Source: Anseranas semipalmata (taxonomy: Eukaryota > Chordata > Aves > Anseriformes > Anseranatidae). Taken from it: a DNA stretch of 64,000 bases. The notes beneath the pieces were generated by a model that saw only the letters and a program-made list of their open reading frames with translations, did no database searches and was not told the DNA's origin. This document shows, in pieces, positions 50,518 through 60,928 of the stretch (within the stretch, counting starts at the first letter, position 1; every line of letters starts with the position of its first letter). The stretch lies in assembly GCA_013399115.1 (NCBI GenBank), contig VXAA01006451.1, positions 434,001-498,000 on the forward strand. Reading direction: 5' to 3'. Both the position numbers and the translations under genes were made by a program.

Positions 50518-53500
50518 TGTATTTTTTCACTCCTGGTAAAACGGTAAAAGATACAGGGGAAAGGAAACATGAGTAAAGAAGGCATGAAAAGATCAAAATG
50601 AGTGCTAGTAAGAAAATAAACTGTTTTTTACAGTTACTATTTGATGATTTATGGATTACTTCTAAAAACAATCTGAAAATACCTTCATTTTTTTTCTGCT
50701 AATAATCAGAATATAGGAAAAAAAGCCCTGAAGTACTAAAACTTGCCTTAGTTGCAACCAATTGTTTCATCCGAATTAATTAGTAAACTCCTATTTCAAC
50801 TGAAATGAAAAAGCCAGCAGTTTCTAGGTATCAATACATATCTCCTATAAAAATGACCAATACTTAAAAACTGTTAAATCAAGAATATGGTAGTTAAATT
50901 AGAGACAAGCTTATAAATATAAGCAGTTTCCTTTACCAGACCATCTGGTATGGTTGTGGAAAAAAGAATAGCATACTTCTGGGTATACAACCCCAACCAC
51001 GTTAGATTAAGCTGCACAGCTTCTCAAGGATTTGTATTTTATATACAGATTGGAGAATGACTTCCCTACCCAACCCAGTCGTCCTCAAATGAAAGCAGAA
51101 CAGCTATACACAACACAGAGCTGAAAATACCTTGTCAATAAACACAAAATTATGGCCGAGGTTTTCCAAAACAGCTAGGAGTTGTGCAGGACAGCAGAAG
51201 CCAGAGAATGGGGCTGTGGGAGCAGGACAGAGGCCACATAACCCTCCATACACATCCCACCAAACAGAAGTTCACAAATACAGGGCTGGCAAGGATATCA
51301 CCTACTCCTCTCGAAGCCTTGAATCCAACCACGGTGCAAGCAAAGACAAGTCTGAATTTTTAACCACTCGTATAAATTTCCAAGCGTGAGGCTGTGCAAT
51401 GCTGCCTACATAGCACAAAAGTTAGAGCCAGGCTCTACAGGCAGCTTACAGGGTAGGAAATGCTCAGATTTAAGTGCCTGCTTTTGCAGTCCTCATGTTC
51501 ATCTAAAGGCTGTTTGGTCAAATCCACAAGACTAAGAAAACTAGGATGCTTTAGCTTGGCAAAGACTGAAAGTTAGGGATAGTAGAACCTGAGTGGTCTC
51601 TTTTACAAACTGACGTAAAAAGTAGGATGGCTCTTCATTAAAGCAAAGGTGAGTTAACTTCAGTGCAAGAAGTCAGAGTTATATACTGCAACTGTACATA
51701 TAAATGATTGCCTGCAGAGGTGAAAGGACTACAGACGGATTGTGGCTCTGAACCCTGGACTGTCATGACAGCATTTGCACTAGCATGGGCAAGAGGTCTC
51801 ATCCGTCCTGACAGCCCCAACCTCTATGAAAACCAGAGCAGAGGAGACAACACGACCAGTAGGAAGGCTTTTTACACTCCTCTGAACCACGCATTCCCAG
51901 CTGCTGCTGGCAGCGGGGTGCCCAGCGGGATGGACTGCTGCTCTGCTCTCTAACCAGCAGTGCCACATCCTCCTGGAAGGGAAACGCGCTCTCTGCTTGC
52001 TGGGGTTCAGTGCTGCAGGGCTGCTGCAGGAGAGAGGTGGCTGGCTTTGTTCTTTTTTAAAAGAAAGTGAGATGCCCTACATGAGAGGGTCACGCAGGAG
52101 AGGACTCCTACTGCCTACCTGAGATGCCTGGATTAGAAGCTGTGTCTCTCAAGGCTCCCTATGTAGTCAGTAGACAATGGACAGGCACCTTTAAAGAGCA
52201 ATCCAGAGTATTTAAATGAGTTATTTTTCAGTTACTTCTTCATGCTGTTACAAAAAGACTGTCTAAGCTGCTAAGGCAGGTGCTTGCAGATAGATGCTAG
52301 GATTACCCAGCCCTATAACACAGTTGAGCAAGAGAGTTGTTGCAAATGCTGTTGCACACTGCCCAGAGATGGTCCCCAAAGTGACATTTTTCTGATAGCT
52401 TTATACTCCAAAAAGCACAGTGCCACTCTGTAGACTCAGTATTTAATAAAGACTCCAGTCAAAGTGTATTATGAACATATATTTTATCACAGATTTTGCC
52501 AAGCGAAGACTATGGTAGAAAATAGCAATTAAATGCTTTTCCATATCAGTCTTGCAAAGCAAACTGGTACAAAATACCCAGCAAACCACTAGGGAAGAAA
52601 GGTCACGAGAATGTTTTGTTATGGTGGCTGCAAAACTGAATGCTGTCTCTAGAAACATGGTTGGTAAAATAAGATAGTTAGGAGAAATTGAGTCATTTAG
52701 TGCCTGAGGAGCAACTGAACTATCTGAGACAAGACTGTCCAGATGGAATAAACTGGGAGGGAAAAAGTAATTAATACAGAGAAACCTAAGTCCAACTTAC
52801 TTTCAAATTAGGTTTCTGACATCTGTTATGCCTTGGGAAGTTGCACTCATAAGCCTTACGTAATAGTCCATGTAAACCACAACTTATACCAACTCAGCTT
52901 TGCTGCAATACTCAGATCGCGCATCTCTTACAATTCCTTTGAATATTTACACATCAAAATAATGCATACAGCCTGTCACATCCTTGATCTCTTTTGGCCA
53001 AGGAACCCAAACATCAGAAAGCTATTCTTTTAACATTTGGAAGCCTGTAGGAAAGGGTCTGAAATTAAGAATTTGCACCAACAAAAGTTAATGTACTCCA
53101 GGGCCTCAGTCCTGTGTGTCCTTGGTCAGAATGTTAAAATGGCCATACAAAATATCTCATATCCAGACCCTTACAGCACCTGAAGTCAGATGCTTAGGGA
53201 AAAAGAAAACATACAGAGCAAGCATACACAAGATACTTCCCTAAAACACTCTCATGAGCTTCAACAGCCTGCAGCTCAGCCTTCCTAAACCAAAATTGGG
53301 GTCCTAGTAGCTAGACGCTGCCAATACCTTTACTTCCCATGAACTTGCCCACCAGCCCTTGAATGCGTGCATCTCTAACCATCCATCAATGAGGAGTTGA
53401 AGAGCGTGGCTTCACCTGGTGTGGGGAACCACCTCCTTCTGCTTGCTCTGAACCTGGGCTAGCTTCCCCGGAAGCTCCCCACTCTGCACAGTGAAAAGGA

Positions 53501-53639
53501 GACCCATTGATTCACCTTCTTTACGTCGCTGTGTTACTGTACTACTATCCTACACCCCCAACAGCCATCTCTTTCCAAAGCTGAGGAAGAAGCATAGCCT
53601 ACATCTTAGTCATCTTTTGCTGGGAAACCACTCTGTACC

Positions 53640-53990
53640 TTCCATCATCCCAGCTGCCTTTTCTGAACCCTCTTCAGCGCTACCACATCCATTCTGAATT
53701 GCTGGGAAGCAGAACCGCGCAGGTTTAGGGAGGTGCCCTGCGACACTCGCTGTGCTATTCTGCACTCCTTGCCTCCCGGTTCCTAACGTCATTTGCTGTT
53801 TTGATCACTGCTGAGCTGATACTTTAATGGAACTGTCTATTATATCCCCACGATCTTATTCCCATATAGCAACACTCTGCTCTGAGCCCATCATTTACCT
53901 GTAGAACTAGTATTGTTCCTTCCCCCCATGTGTTTCACCTTGCATTTATCCACAGATTTCCAACAGCCATTTCAGAGCCTGAGAACTGCA
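53640..53990 (-). mobile_element. Ancient CR1/L3-like LINE remnant
   Basis: gctgagctgatactttaatg, gaactgtctattatatcccc, gagcccatcatttacctgta and accttgcatttatccac appear in the order found in the antisense of old amniote CR1/L3 copies. It lies between PARVG coding exon 1 and its probable 5' exons. Borders approximate. Confidence 0.55.
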
Positions 53991-54771
53991 GCTCCTTAGC
54001 ATTTAATAGACTCATTACTTATTACTAATAATTAGTGTTCTCAAGCAGTCCCTCATGTGGCAAGACTCATTGCTGTGAGGCTTGAGCCAAGGCAGTAGCC
54101 TTTCAAAAGACAACCTGCTGCAGAAACAGCATGAAATGGAACACGACGGGGTCTGTACTCCTCCTTGGATTTAGCTGCTTAATGAGAAATCGGAAGGGAC
54201 AGGAGATTTGGTTCTCACCTGCAAGCTTCCACGTTTGCTGCAACTAACCTTTGCAACCCATCGCTCAAATTCACTATCCAGGTCTGTTACTGATGTGCTA
54301 TTTTCTCCAGCCTCCTGCATGAATTATTTATCACTACTTGGAGAAGAGATCATTGTAGGAGACAACTGCTTGAATATTGATTGTAGTGGCATTTCACAGT
54401 GGAATTTTTAAATAAAATTGAGCTTTAATTATTGACTATTCAAATGAAACGGCTTAATTTGGTCCTTCATTCCCTTCTACTGAAACATCACAGATGTACG
54501 TGTTGTCCATTTTAAAGTGAACAGGTATCATCTTTCTCCTGTGCCACCTGCTGAGGTGCCACCAAGTGAGTTTTTGTTAGGCCAAGAGCTGGACTATTGC
54601 ATAATGCTGCAATGCAACAACGACAGATAAAACAACTGATTCGCTAAGTGGGCCAGATCAGCTCACTTCTCCTTCAGTCTTCACAGTCTGGCTCCCATGA
54701 TATAAGGCATTAGGAGTGAACAGCAGTCTCTGACATCCAAACTGACCCTAGAATATACACAAGGCGCTTAC

Positions 54772-54805
54772 CGACATTACCAAATTGTTTCAACTGTTGA
54801 ATTTC
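54772..54805 (-). other. PARVG: Probable PARVG 5' untranslated exon (34 bases)
   Basis: An exon-like block with a strong acceptor (pyrimidine tract ending tttttcgaacag) and a consensus donor (GTCG|gtaagc). It lies between the CpG-rich first-exon candidate and the coding start exon, on the PARVG strand. Its frame does not continue into the PARVG coding frame when joined to 50532, so it is most simply 5' UTR. Predicted from splice sites only. Confidence 0.45.
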
Positions 54806-55170
54806 CTGTTCGAAAAAGACAAAAGCCCTACTCCGCATTAGCACAAACACATTTCCTAGGAACAGTTTTCTAAACAGATCACACAAAGCAGGGAACAAAA
54901 AACAATTCTGAATGTTAATGATAATCTTTCTGCCTTCAGAAAACCTGAATTAAAAAATAAAAGAGAAAAAGGAGAACATGCATTGTGCACCCAGTTTAAA
55001 GCTTACTTTTACTTCCTCATTCGGTACCAGACTTTTCAAGAGCCATTTTTGCTCATCAGCATCAGAAGAGACATTGTCTCAGCAAGAACAATCCACATGG
55101 ATGCATGAGGTTTTACTGTTGAAAAAAGTAAGCAAAACCACAACCAAAAGAGTCCCTTTCCCAAACTTAC

Positions 55171-55400
55171 TATTTTCTCCTTCAGTAATTCTCCGGCAGC
55201 TCTTCCCAGATCTTCTCACAGCAAGCGCGATGCAATTTATCAGGAGCAGGGGCTGCCCCCGAGGCTCGGTTCTGCACTGAAGCTGCAGCTCCCGTGTAGG
55301 GCAGCACAAAGCACGCACACTGCACACGAGGGAAGTTGCGCCGCACAGTACCGACTGCGCTTCAAAATGAAACCAAAGTCGTACCCGGAACTTCATTGTC
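55171..55400 (-). promoter_or_regulatory. PARVG: CpG-rich probable promoter and first exon of PARVG
   Basis: Roughly 14 CpG dinucleotides fall between about 55190 and 55400, far more than in surrounding DNA. On the minus strand the block ends in a good donor, GAGAAAATA|gtaagt, at 55170/55171, with no acceptor upstream, as expected of a first exon. It lies 4.7 kb before the PARVG start codon on the correct strand. The transcription start cannot be placed, and no TATA box stands out. A 179-codon open frame crosses the block but also the predicted donor; I treat it as chance. Confidence 0.45.
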
Positions 55401-57325
55401 TGTGTGCTTGGTCCCTGCTGGAGACTGGAATAAACAGAAATACAAATGCAGGAAACATGCGTCCCCATAATTCCTGAAATGCCAGAAAGTATTAGCAAGG
55501 TACTGTCATTCTTCCATAGTACCACACTGTTTGCTAGTCCGCATCTTGGGGATGGCTCACAGTGCACATTTTCTTTGTATTTGATAATAAAACAACCAAC
55601 AACAGATAAAATCTTCATGCTACATTACACCTTTACTCATGGTCATTAGAGCATTTTTTAAGGCAGATCAGCACTTTCCTTCCTACCTGGCAGAAGGAGA
55701 AGCCTAGGCAGAAGGAAATGAACTCATTTGTCCTTGGACAGCTAGTTAGCCACACCAGGGCCCAAAATGCTCGTCCGGTACAACAGCTACCTCCACTAGG
55801 CAGTGCTGATGCTCTGCCTTCCCTTTTCCATTACTGATTAAAGATGGAAAGCTCCCCACAGCCATCACTTCCCCTGGACATGTCCTTCAGGTATCACTTA
55901 TGGTTGTTAACTCTTCCGGAAAGAAAACGCAACAACTCTGCAGTCCTCCATGAAATCCCAGAATGAGACAGAACTCATCCGCACTAATTAAGCTGGTCTG
56001 TTTTAATGCTGTTAAGGGACTGACTCCTGTGTTTAGCTCCACAGCATAGATGAGAACTGATAGCTCTGCATGAGCTAAATGGGATAAAAGAAAGTGGGCT
56101 GAGAACAGATTTCTAGCTGCCATGAATTCTTAGTAACTGAGAATTTAACCCCCAATCCTTCATCTAAAGGTCAAAGTGCAAACTTAACTGTATTTTCTAT
56201 GCAGATAAGCACAACATTACAGCAAATGAGAAAAGACCTAGAGCATCTTCTTACCTTTGCAGGAGTGCATGCCGCAGCCTAGAAATGTAGAGAGTGAAAC
56301 GAAAAAGAAGGTACAGCTGGAGATGCTATTGGAACCTTTAGACAAATCCAGTTTCATATCAGCAGCAGAGGGAATAGGAAGAATTAAAAATTGGGAAATT
56401 GATCTATAACTACTAGGTCTCTCCCTACTTGAATTAACAACTTATGTTGTTTCTTTCTTAAAGCCTTCATTCACAATACAGTGCCACAATGCTAAAAGAA
56501 CAACAGTCTCAAACACACATGGTGGACAAGCATTTTCTTCTTCCAAAATACTGTCAGCAGTGCATGAAGTATCCAGTCTTCTGTAGAACAGCACTAGTAA
56601 ATTCTGTGCCAGAGCTGCATTTGATTTCATGCCCATCTCCCCCCACAAGCCTCTCTGTCCATTCCCAGAGCACACCTCATGCACACACCCACACACACCT
56701 GGCCCTCGTATAAAAATAGCCACTGAAGAACAATTCAAGGAATCAGCAGTACTCCCACCAATAACAAGTTCTGGTAATGCATTTTCCTGCTCTCCCACAC
56801 GACCTTGCTTTATAAGACACCCACTCTTTGTTTCCTTCATACCAGAGCAAGCATATGACATATTCAAACATTTTGAATGTCATTCCACACTTGGTTGTGC
56901 TTCTGGCTTCCCAAGTGCTCTGCAGACGCATATGGGACTCCAGCTTTGTAACGCCAGGCTTCCCTCCTGCACTGCTGCAGAAGAACTTGGCCCTGAGCCT
57001 TCTAAAGGTATCAGAGAGTGTATTTCAGTTAGTTTTCTCCTGTGGAAGGGAGAAAGTGAACAACTTGACCGTGTCCAGCGGCAGGGCAATACCAAAAAAG
57101 CAGTAGGTGAAACCTACAGATGAGTCGGACACATTTGGGTCTGCCTGCGCAATCTCATCACCTGTACCAAAGCCCGAAACCTGAGACCACTGCTTTGCTG
57201 GGTCTGCATGGGTCACCATGCATCTAGGACCCTTGATAAAGAAGACAGGCAAAGCCCATCCTCCCACTGACTTGTCCATTTAGCCAAAAAAAAAAAAAAA
57301 GATGTAGAAAACCAAGTGATCATCA
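55401..57325. other. Spacer upstream of the PARVG promoter
   Basis: No gene recognised. A 164-codon plus-strand frame (56629-57123) and a 141-codon minus-strand frame (56442-56867) overlap each other and look like chance. A CA-rich tract lies at about 56680-56700. Confidence 0.5.
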
Positions 57326-57335
57326 TTTATTTATT
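57326..57335 (-). terminator. Tandem AATAAA poly(A) signals
   Basis: Two overlapping AATAAA on the minus strand, with an A-run at 57284-57298 that is U-rich downstream sequence on the transcript. It would end the candidate small gene or a long PARVB 3' UTR. Confidence 0.45.
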
Positions 57336-57624
57336 TGAATAAATAGTACAACTGTCATAAACCATGCACAACACTCCTGCTGTGATCTTTAGCAAATATA
57401 GCATTGCATTGTAACTTGCTTACAGTACACAACTCTTGTCACAAAGCTGGATGTGTCCAACATATGACAAGTCCAGAATTTTATCTGCAAGGCTAGTTTT
57501 TAGTAAGAAATCCAGAGTAAACATTGTTAAAAACAGTAGAAAAGATTCTTAAAAAATATAATTAATACTGAAAGCACTAGGGTTGGGAAAGCAGGAGTGA
57601 GAAGCCCTTTAAAGTTTAAACTGA

Positions 57625-58141
57625 TCAAAAAAAATCTGCCATTGCTGCTTTTTCAGCTTTCTGGGCTTCTTCTGTGGTAATGCAGCCTACTGGAACTGAG
57701 TATGTCAAGTGAATGCACCTAACAGGCAAGCTGAATGGGCTGGAAAAGACAGACATTCATTAAGTACTTACAAACGTGGAAGCTTTAATGCTGCAAAACA
57801 TTCAGAATTCCAGATGAACTCAACCAGATTCAAATCTACCCCACCGGTACCCAGGGGAACATATCCAAAACTCCAGTAACGCAAAGACTTCATGAATAAC
57901 ATTCTTAACATTGAGTTATCTTTTGAGAGCAAGTATCATGGATAGGTAACGAAGTCATGACAAAAACAGGTGTTTAGAGATGGCTTTACCTACATTGCTC
58001 TTCCCGTAAACTGGACTGCTTGGGATGAAGCTCCAGTTCAGTTAAATCCATCCCCCTCCCAACCTGGTTAACAACAAAGACAGCATCTGCAGGAAGAGTA
58101 ACCTGGCTAGACAGCAAGGAGCTAAGGAATGAAAAATGCAT
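57625..58141 (-). CDS. Candidate small two-exon gene, function unknown
   Basis: Exons 58141-57990 and 57718-57625 join (donor GTAG|gtaaag, acceptor cttgcctgttag) into an 81-codon frame. It starts MHFSFLSSLLSSQ, which is weakly signal-peptide-like, has a second in-frame ATG with a good context (GGGGGATGG) at 58051, and ends EEAQKAEKAAMADFF. A tandem AATAAA signal (57326-57335) lies about 290 bases after the stop, followed by a T-rich run on this strand, as expected of a 3' end. No homologous protein is recognised, and the frame also continues upstream of the first ATG. It could be an alternative PARVB 3' end, a noncoding RNA, or chance. Confidence 0.3.
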
Positions 58142-60118
58142 TTTCCACGTGCAACATTTACCAACAGACTTAAAAACATAACATAACCCACAAGATATGA
58201 CACCTGCCCCCAGCCTGTCCAGTGCATCAAGCCTGCAGTTTTGACTGATTGGAATATTAATGTAAGGAATGCTAGGAGGGACCCATGCCTCAGGTTGCAG
58301 AGGAGGGATTCGGCTTTCTGCAGAGTGACCAGAAACACCTAATTGAACAAACCAGAGACTTTCTCAAGATTTGTTATGTTCACATCTGCTCACAGGCAAT
58401 TAAGATACCACCTGTAAATTCCCATCTCAGAAATAGCCATTCTTTCTCCCAAACCCACACTGTTCTAATCAATCTCCTCTTGTTACTTTCTGTTTGCTTT
58501 TGATATTAGTATTGCCAGTAATTTCAAAACTAGATTCTCTGGTCTTTCCCAACATCTCAGAGAATATAAATAGCGTTGGCACTTCCACATCAGCTGAAGG
58601 GAGGTGGGTGGAATAAGGGCTCTTTAACAGACTTGTTTCCCACAAATACACTGCATCAAACAAAAATTTGAGACACCTTTCAGTTCAGTCATCTTCCAGC
58701 CTCATGATACACCTATTCCACAGCATAAAAGTTAGACCAATTTCATTAACTTGCCAGCAGAGCTGACTGACCTGGCCTTAGTGCCTCTGCAAGTCTTCTC
58801 TGTAATAATTGCCAGTACCATGGTAGAGTCTAATAGCCCCATCCAAAATTCAAGTCCTACTGTACTAGGCATTGTATAAACAGTGAGGGGTCAGCTTCCT
58901 CCTAAAGTACAAACATGCAATGATTCCCATAGAATCTTACAGAATAGATGGAACTGAATTTTTCATGGAAAAAAGGGAAACTTCCCTTCACCTTTGTTTT
59001 GGGGAGGTGCCACAAATAATTCATTACTAGAAACCCAAAACATGAAACAAAGAAGCAGGAGCCCATTTCCCTTCTTCCTAAGATTAAAAAATGTTTAAGG
59101 AGGGAAGGAGAAAATTCCTATTGGAAAATTCCACAATTCAAATAGCACGTTTCCTCTTGATTCAGAAAGTAAATTCACTAAATGAATTTTAGTGTAAGAA
59201 ATCTACTTTTAGGGAAAAAAAATGCCAACCTACAACAGGACTCAAATGATCCCAAAGAGCAGAGCAATACCATCTGCTTCTTCTTTGGGGCACTCTGCTT
59301 AATGTTTCACACAAAATCGTGGCTCCCCATAAAAGAAAAATTGCTGCTGTGATACATAAAAGTAGTAGTCAAATCCTTCTCCTATGCACTCCAAGAAAAG
59401 GAGTGCTATTATATACATACTCCACAAATAATTTACTCTGGAAATTACAATTCCATTTCCTTGGCACAGCTCTTCTCCAAAATCTACTCAGACAGCTCAC
59501 ACGCCAGCACAGCCTCCTTGCACACACACAGCTATACCAAGCACACCACTGGCCAGGAACAGCTCTACAGTTGAAACCTGTTAAGTACAATGAGGTAACC
59601 AGAGTCTACCGGATAAATCTAGCACTCCTTTTGTTTTTAAAAGGCATTCCCACCAAAATCTGTAACATGTTTAGAGACTACAGCACTAGGCCAGAGCATA
59701 GCAGAGTATTTTGTGGGATGACACACGGCAACTCAATGAAATTAGCTTAAAGCACAACTGAACATCACTGAAGAGCTTCAAATTTGAGTGCTAACCATTG
59801 GCTTGCACTATGTACACTTTGTCTTGCATAGCCCAGTGCAATCCTCAAGTAAAGGCAAGATCTTATTTATACAGGAATTCACTTTCACTCTTTAAGAAAG
59901 AAAATATATACAAACTGTTTATAAATGCCTGACCCCCAGAACTGTACAGCTGTCAATAACTTCAAGAGGAATCTGACCCCTTATCATAGCTACAGGAAAT
60001 GAAGAGCCAGCCTTTAAACTGTCAAGCTCATTATATCCCATGTACATTTCAGAAAGGACTGGGGGCAAAATACATTAATCCAACCTGGGCATATTTGACA
60101 AGCTCCTGACTGACTGAC

Positions 60119-60173
60119 CTGACTGAAGCTGCATACTTAAAGGTTGACAGTGGTTCTAGCAACCACATTTCTC
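60119..60173 (-). other. Exon-like block downstream of the PARVB end
   Basis: 55 bases with acceptor cttctttctag and donor GTCAG|gtcagt, open as EMWLLEPLSTFKYAASV. Its phase (enters after one base, leaves two) fits after the PARVB penultimate exon and before the block at 57718. Not similar to parvins. Confidence 0.3.
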
Positions 60174-60779
60174 CTAGAAAGAAGAAAAAATAAAAATAGA
60201 CATAAAAAGATTAGATGGTTATCCCATTGCAAGACTTATTCTGTGTAAACACTGAATGGAAATAACACTGGTTATTATGAGGTTAACACAAAAACTGAAG
60301 CTTTTACCATGTAGCTTCAGATAGTGCCTGTAATTGCCCTCAAACCCTCCCACCCAGCAGAACATACAAAACCTTATTTAACAGAAAAGGCTCAGCTTCT
60401 AAATAAATTCTTTGCTGATTTTCTATTGCTAATGCTTAAGCCTGGAAAATCAACAAATGGCAATGGCAACCAAGAAGTTTGCAGAAGAAAGGATATTATA
60501 GAATCAGAGTCTACAGCTATGAGTAAGTTCTCATGTTTTCCCTGCTTATTAAAGTAGTTAGTGGTATATTTCCTTTATCAAAAGAACATTTGTTGATCAT
60601 ACCAAATGATAGACCCAACAGTATCTTCTGGTAAAAGTGTGAAATATCTACACATTTCAAGAGACCTAGAGAGTACAGATGCATTATTTTTAGTGGGATT
60701 ATCATACAAACAGCTACAGAGAGACCACATCAACTGTAGAGAGAATGCATGAAGTATAGCATAAGGCACAAAGGGAGCG

Positions 60780-60851
60780 TGCAGAGGGTGTTTTTATTGT
60801 ATTTTTTGCCTAAGGAGGTTGGTAGGCTGAAGACCTCAGCAGCTTCCAGGA
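60780..60851 (-). terminator. PARVB: PARVB short 3' UTR with a canonical poly(A) signal
   Basis: On the minus strand AATAAA occurs at 60793-60798, only about 55 bases after the stop codon, followed by a CT/GT-rich stretch. This would give an unusually short 3' UTR. A second good signal 3.5 kb downstream (57326-57335) could instead end a longer PARVB transcript. Confidence 0.45.
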
Positions 60852-60928
60852 TCATTCCACATTCTTGTACTTTGTGAACAGGTTGTATAGAACCCTGAGG
60901 GTAGACTTCAGATCCAAGTTGACAACAT
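60852..60928 (-). CDS. PARVB: Beta-parvin, last coding exon (rest of gene outside window)
   Basis: 77 bases that complete an Asp codon and encode VVNLDLKSTLRVLYNLFTKY followed by KNVE and a TGA stop at 60852-60854. This is the invariant C-terminus of alpha- and beta-parvin, the last helices of CH2. PARVB is chosen over PARVA because PARVG lies directly downstream in the same orientation, the conserved vertebrate order. Acceptor tcttccacag. Beta-parvin is an actin-binding adaptor that joins ILK and PINCH at focal adhesions. No penultimate exon was found up to 64000, so the rest of the gene is beyond the window. Confidence 0.92.

Larger units (their letters stand above)
50533..55170 (-). other. 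PARVG: PARVG 5' introns (predicted)
   Basis: DNA between the coding start exon and the probable promoter, split by the 34-base candidate exon at 54.8 kb. It contains an ancient CR1/L3 remnant at 53.6-54.0 kb. No coding sequence recognised. Confidence 0.5.

Noticed and set aside
55079..55618. 179-codon minus-strand frame over the PARVG promoter
   Set aside because: It reads through the predicted first-exon donor, and its length is explained by the locally high GC content. No domain visible.
56629..57123. 164-codon plus-strand frame, overlapping 141-codon minus-strand frame
   Set aside because: Two overlapping opposite frames without protein-like conservation or regulatory context.
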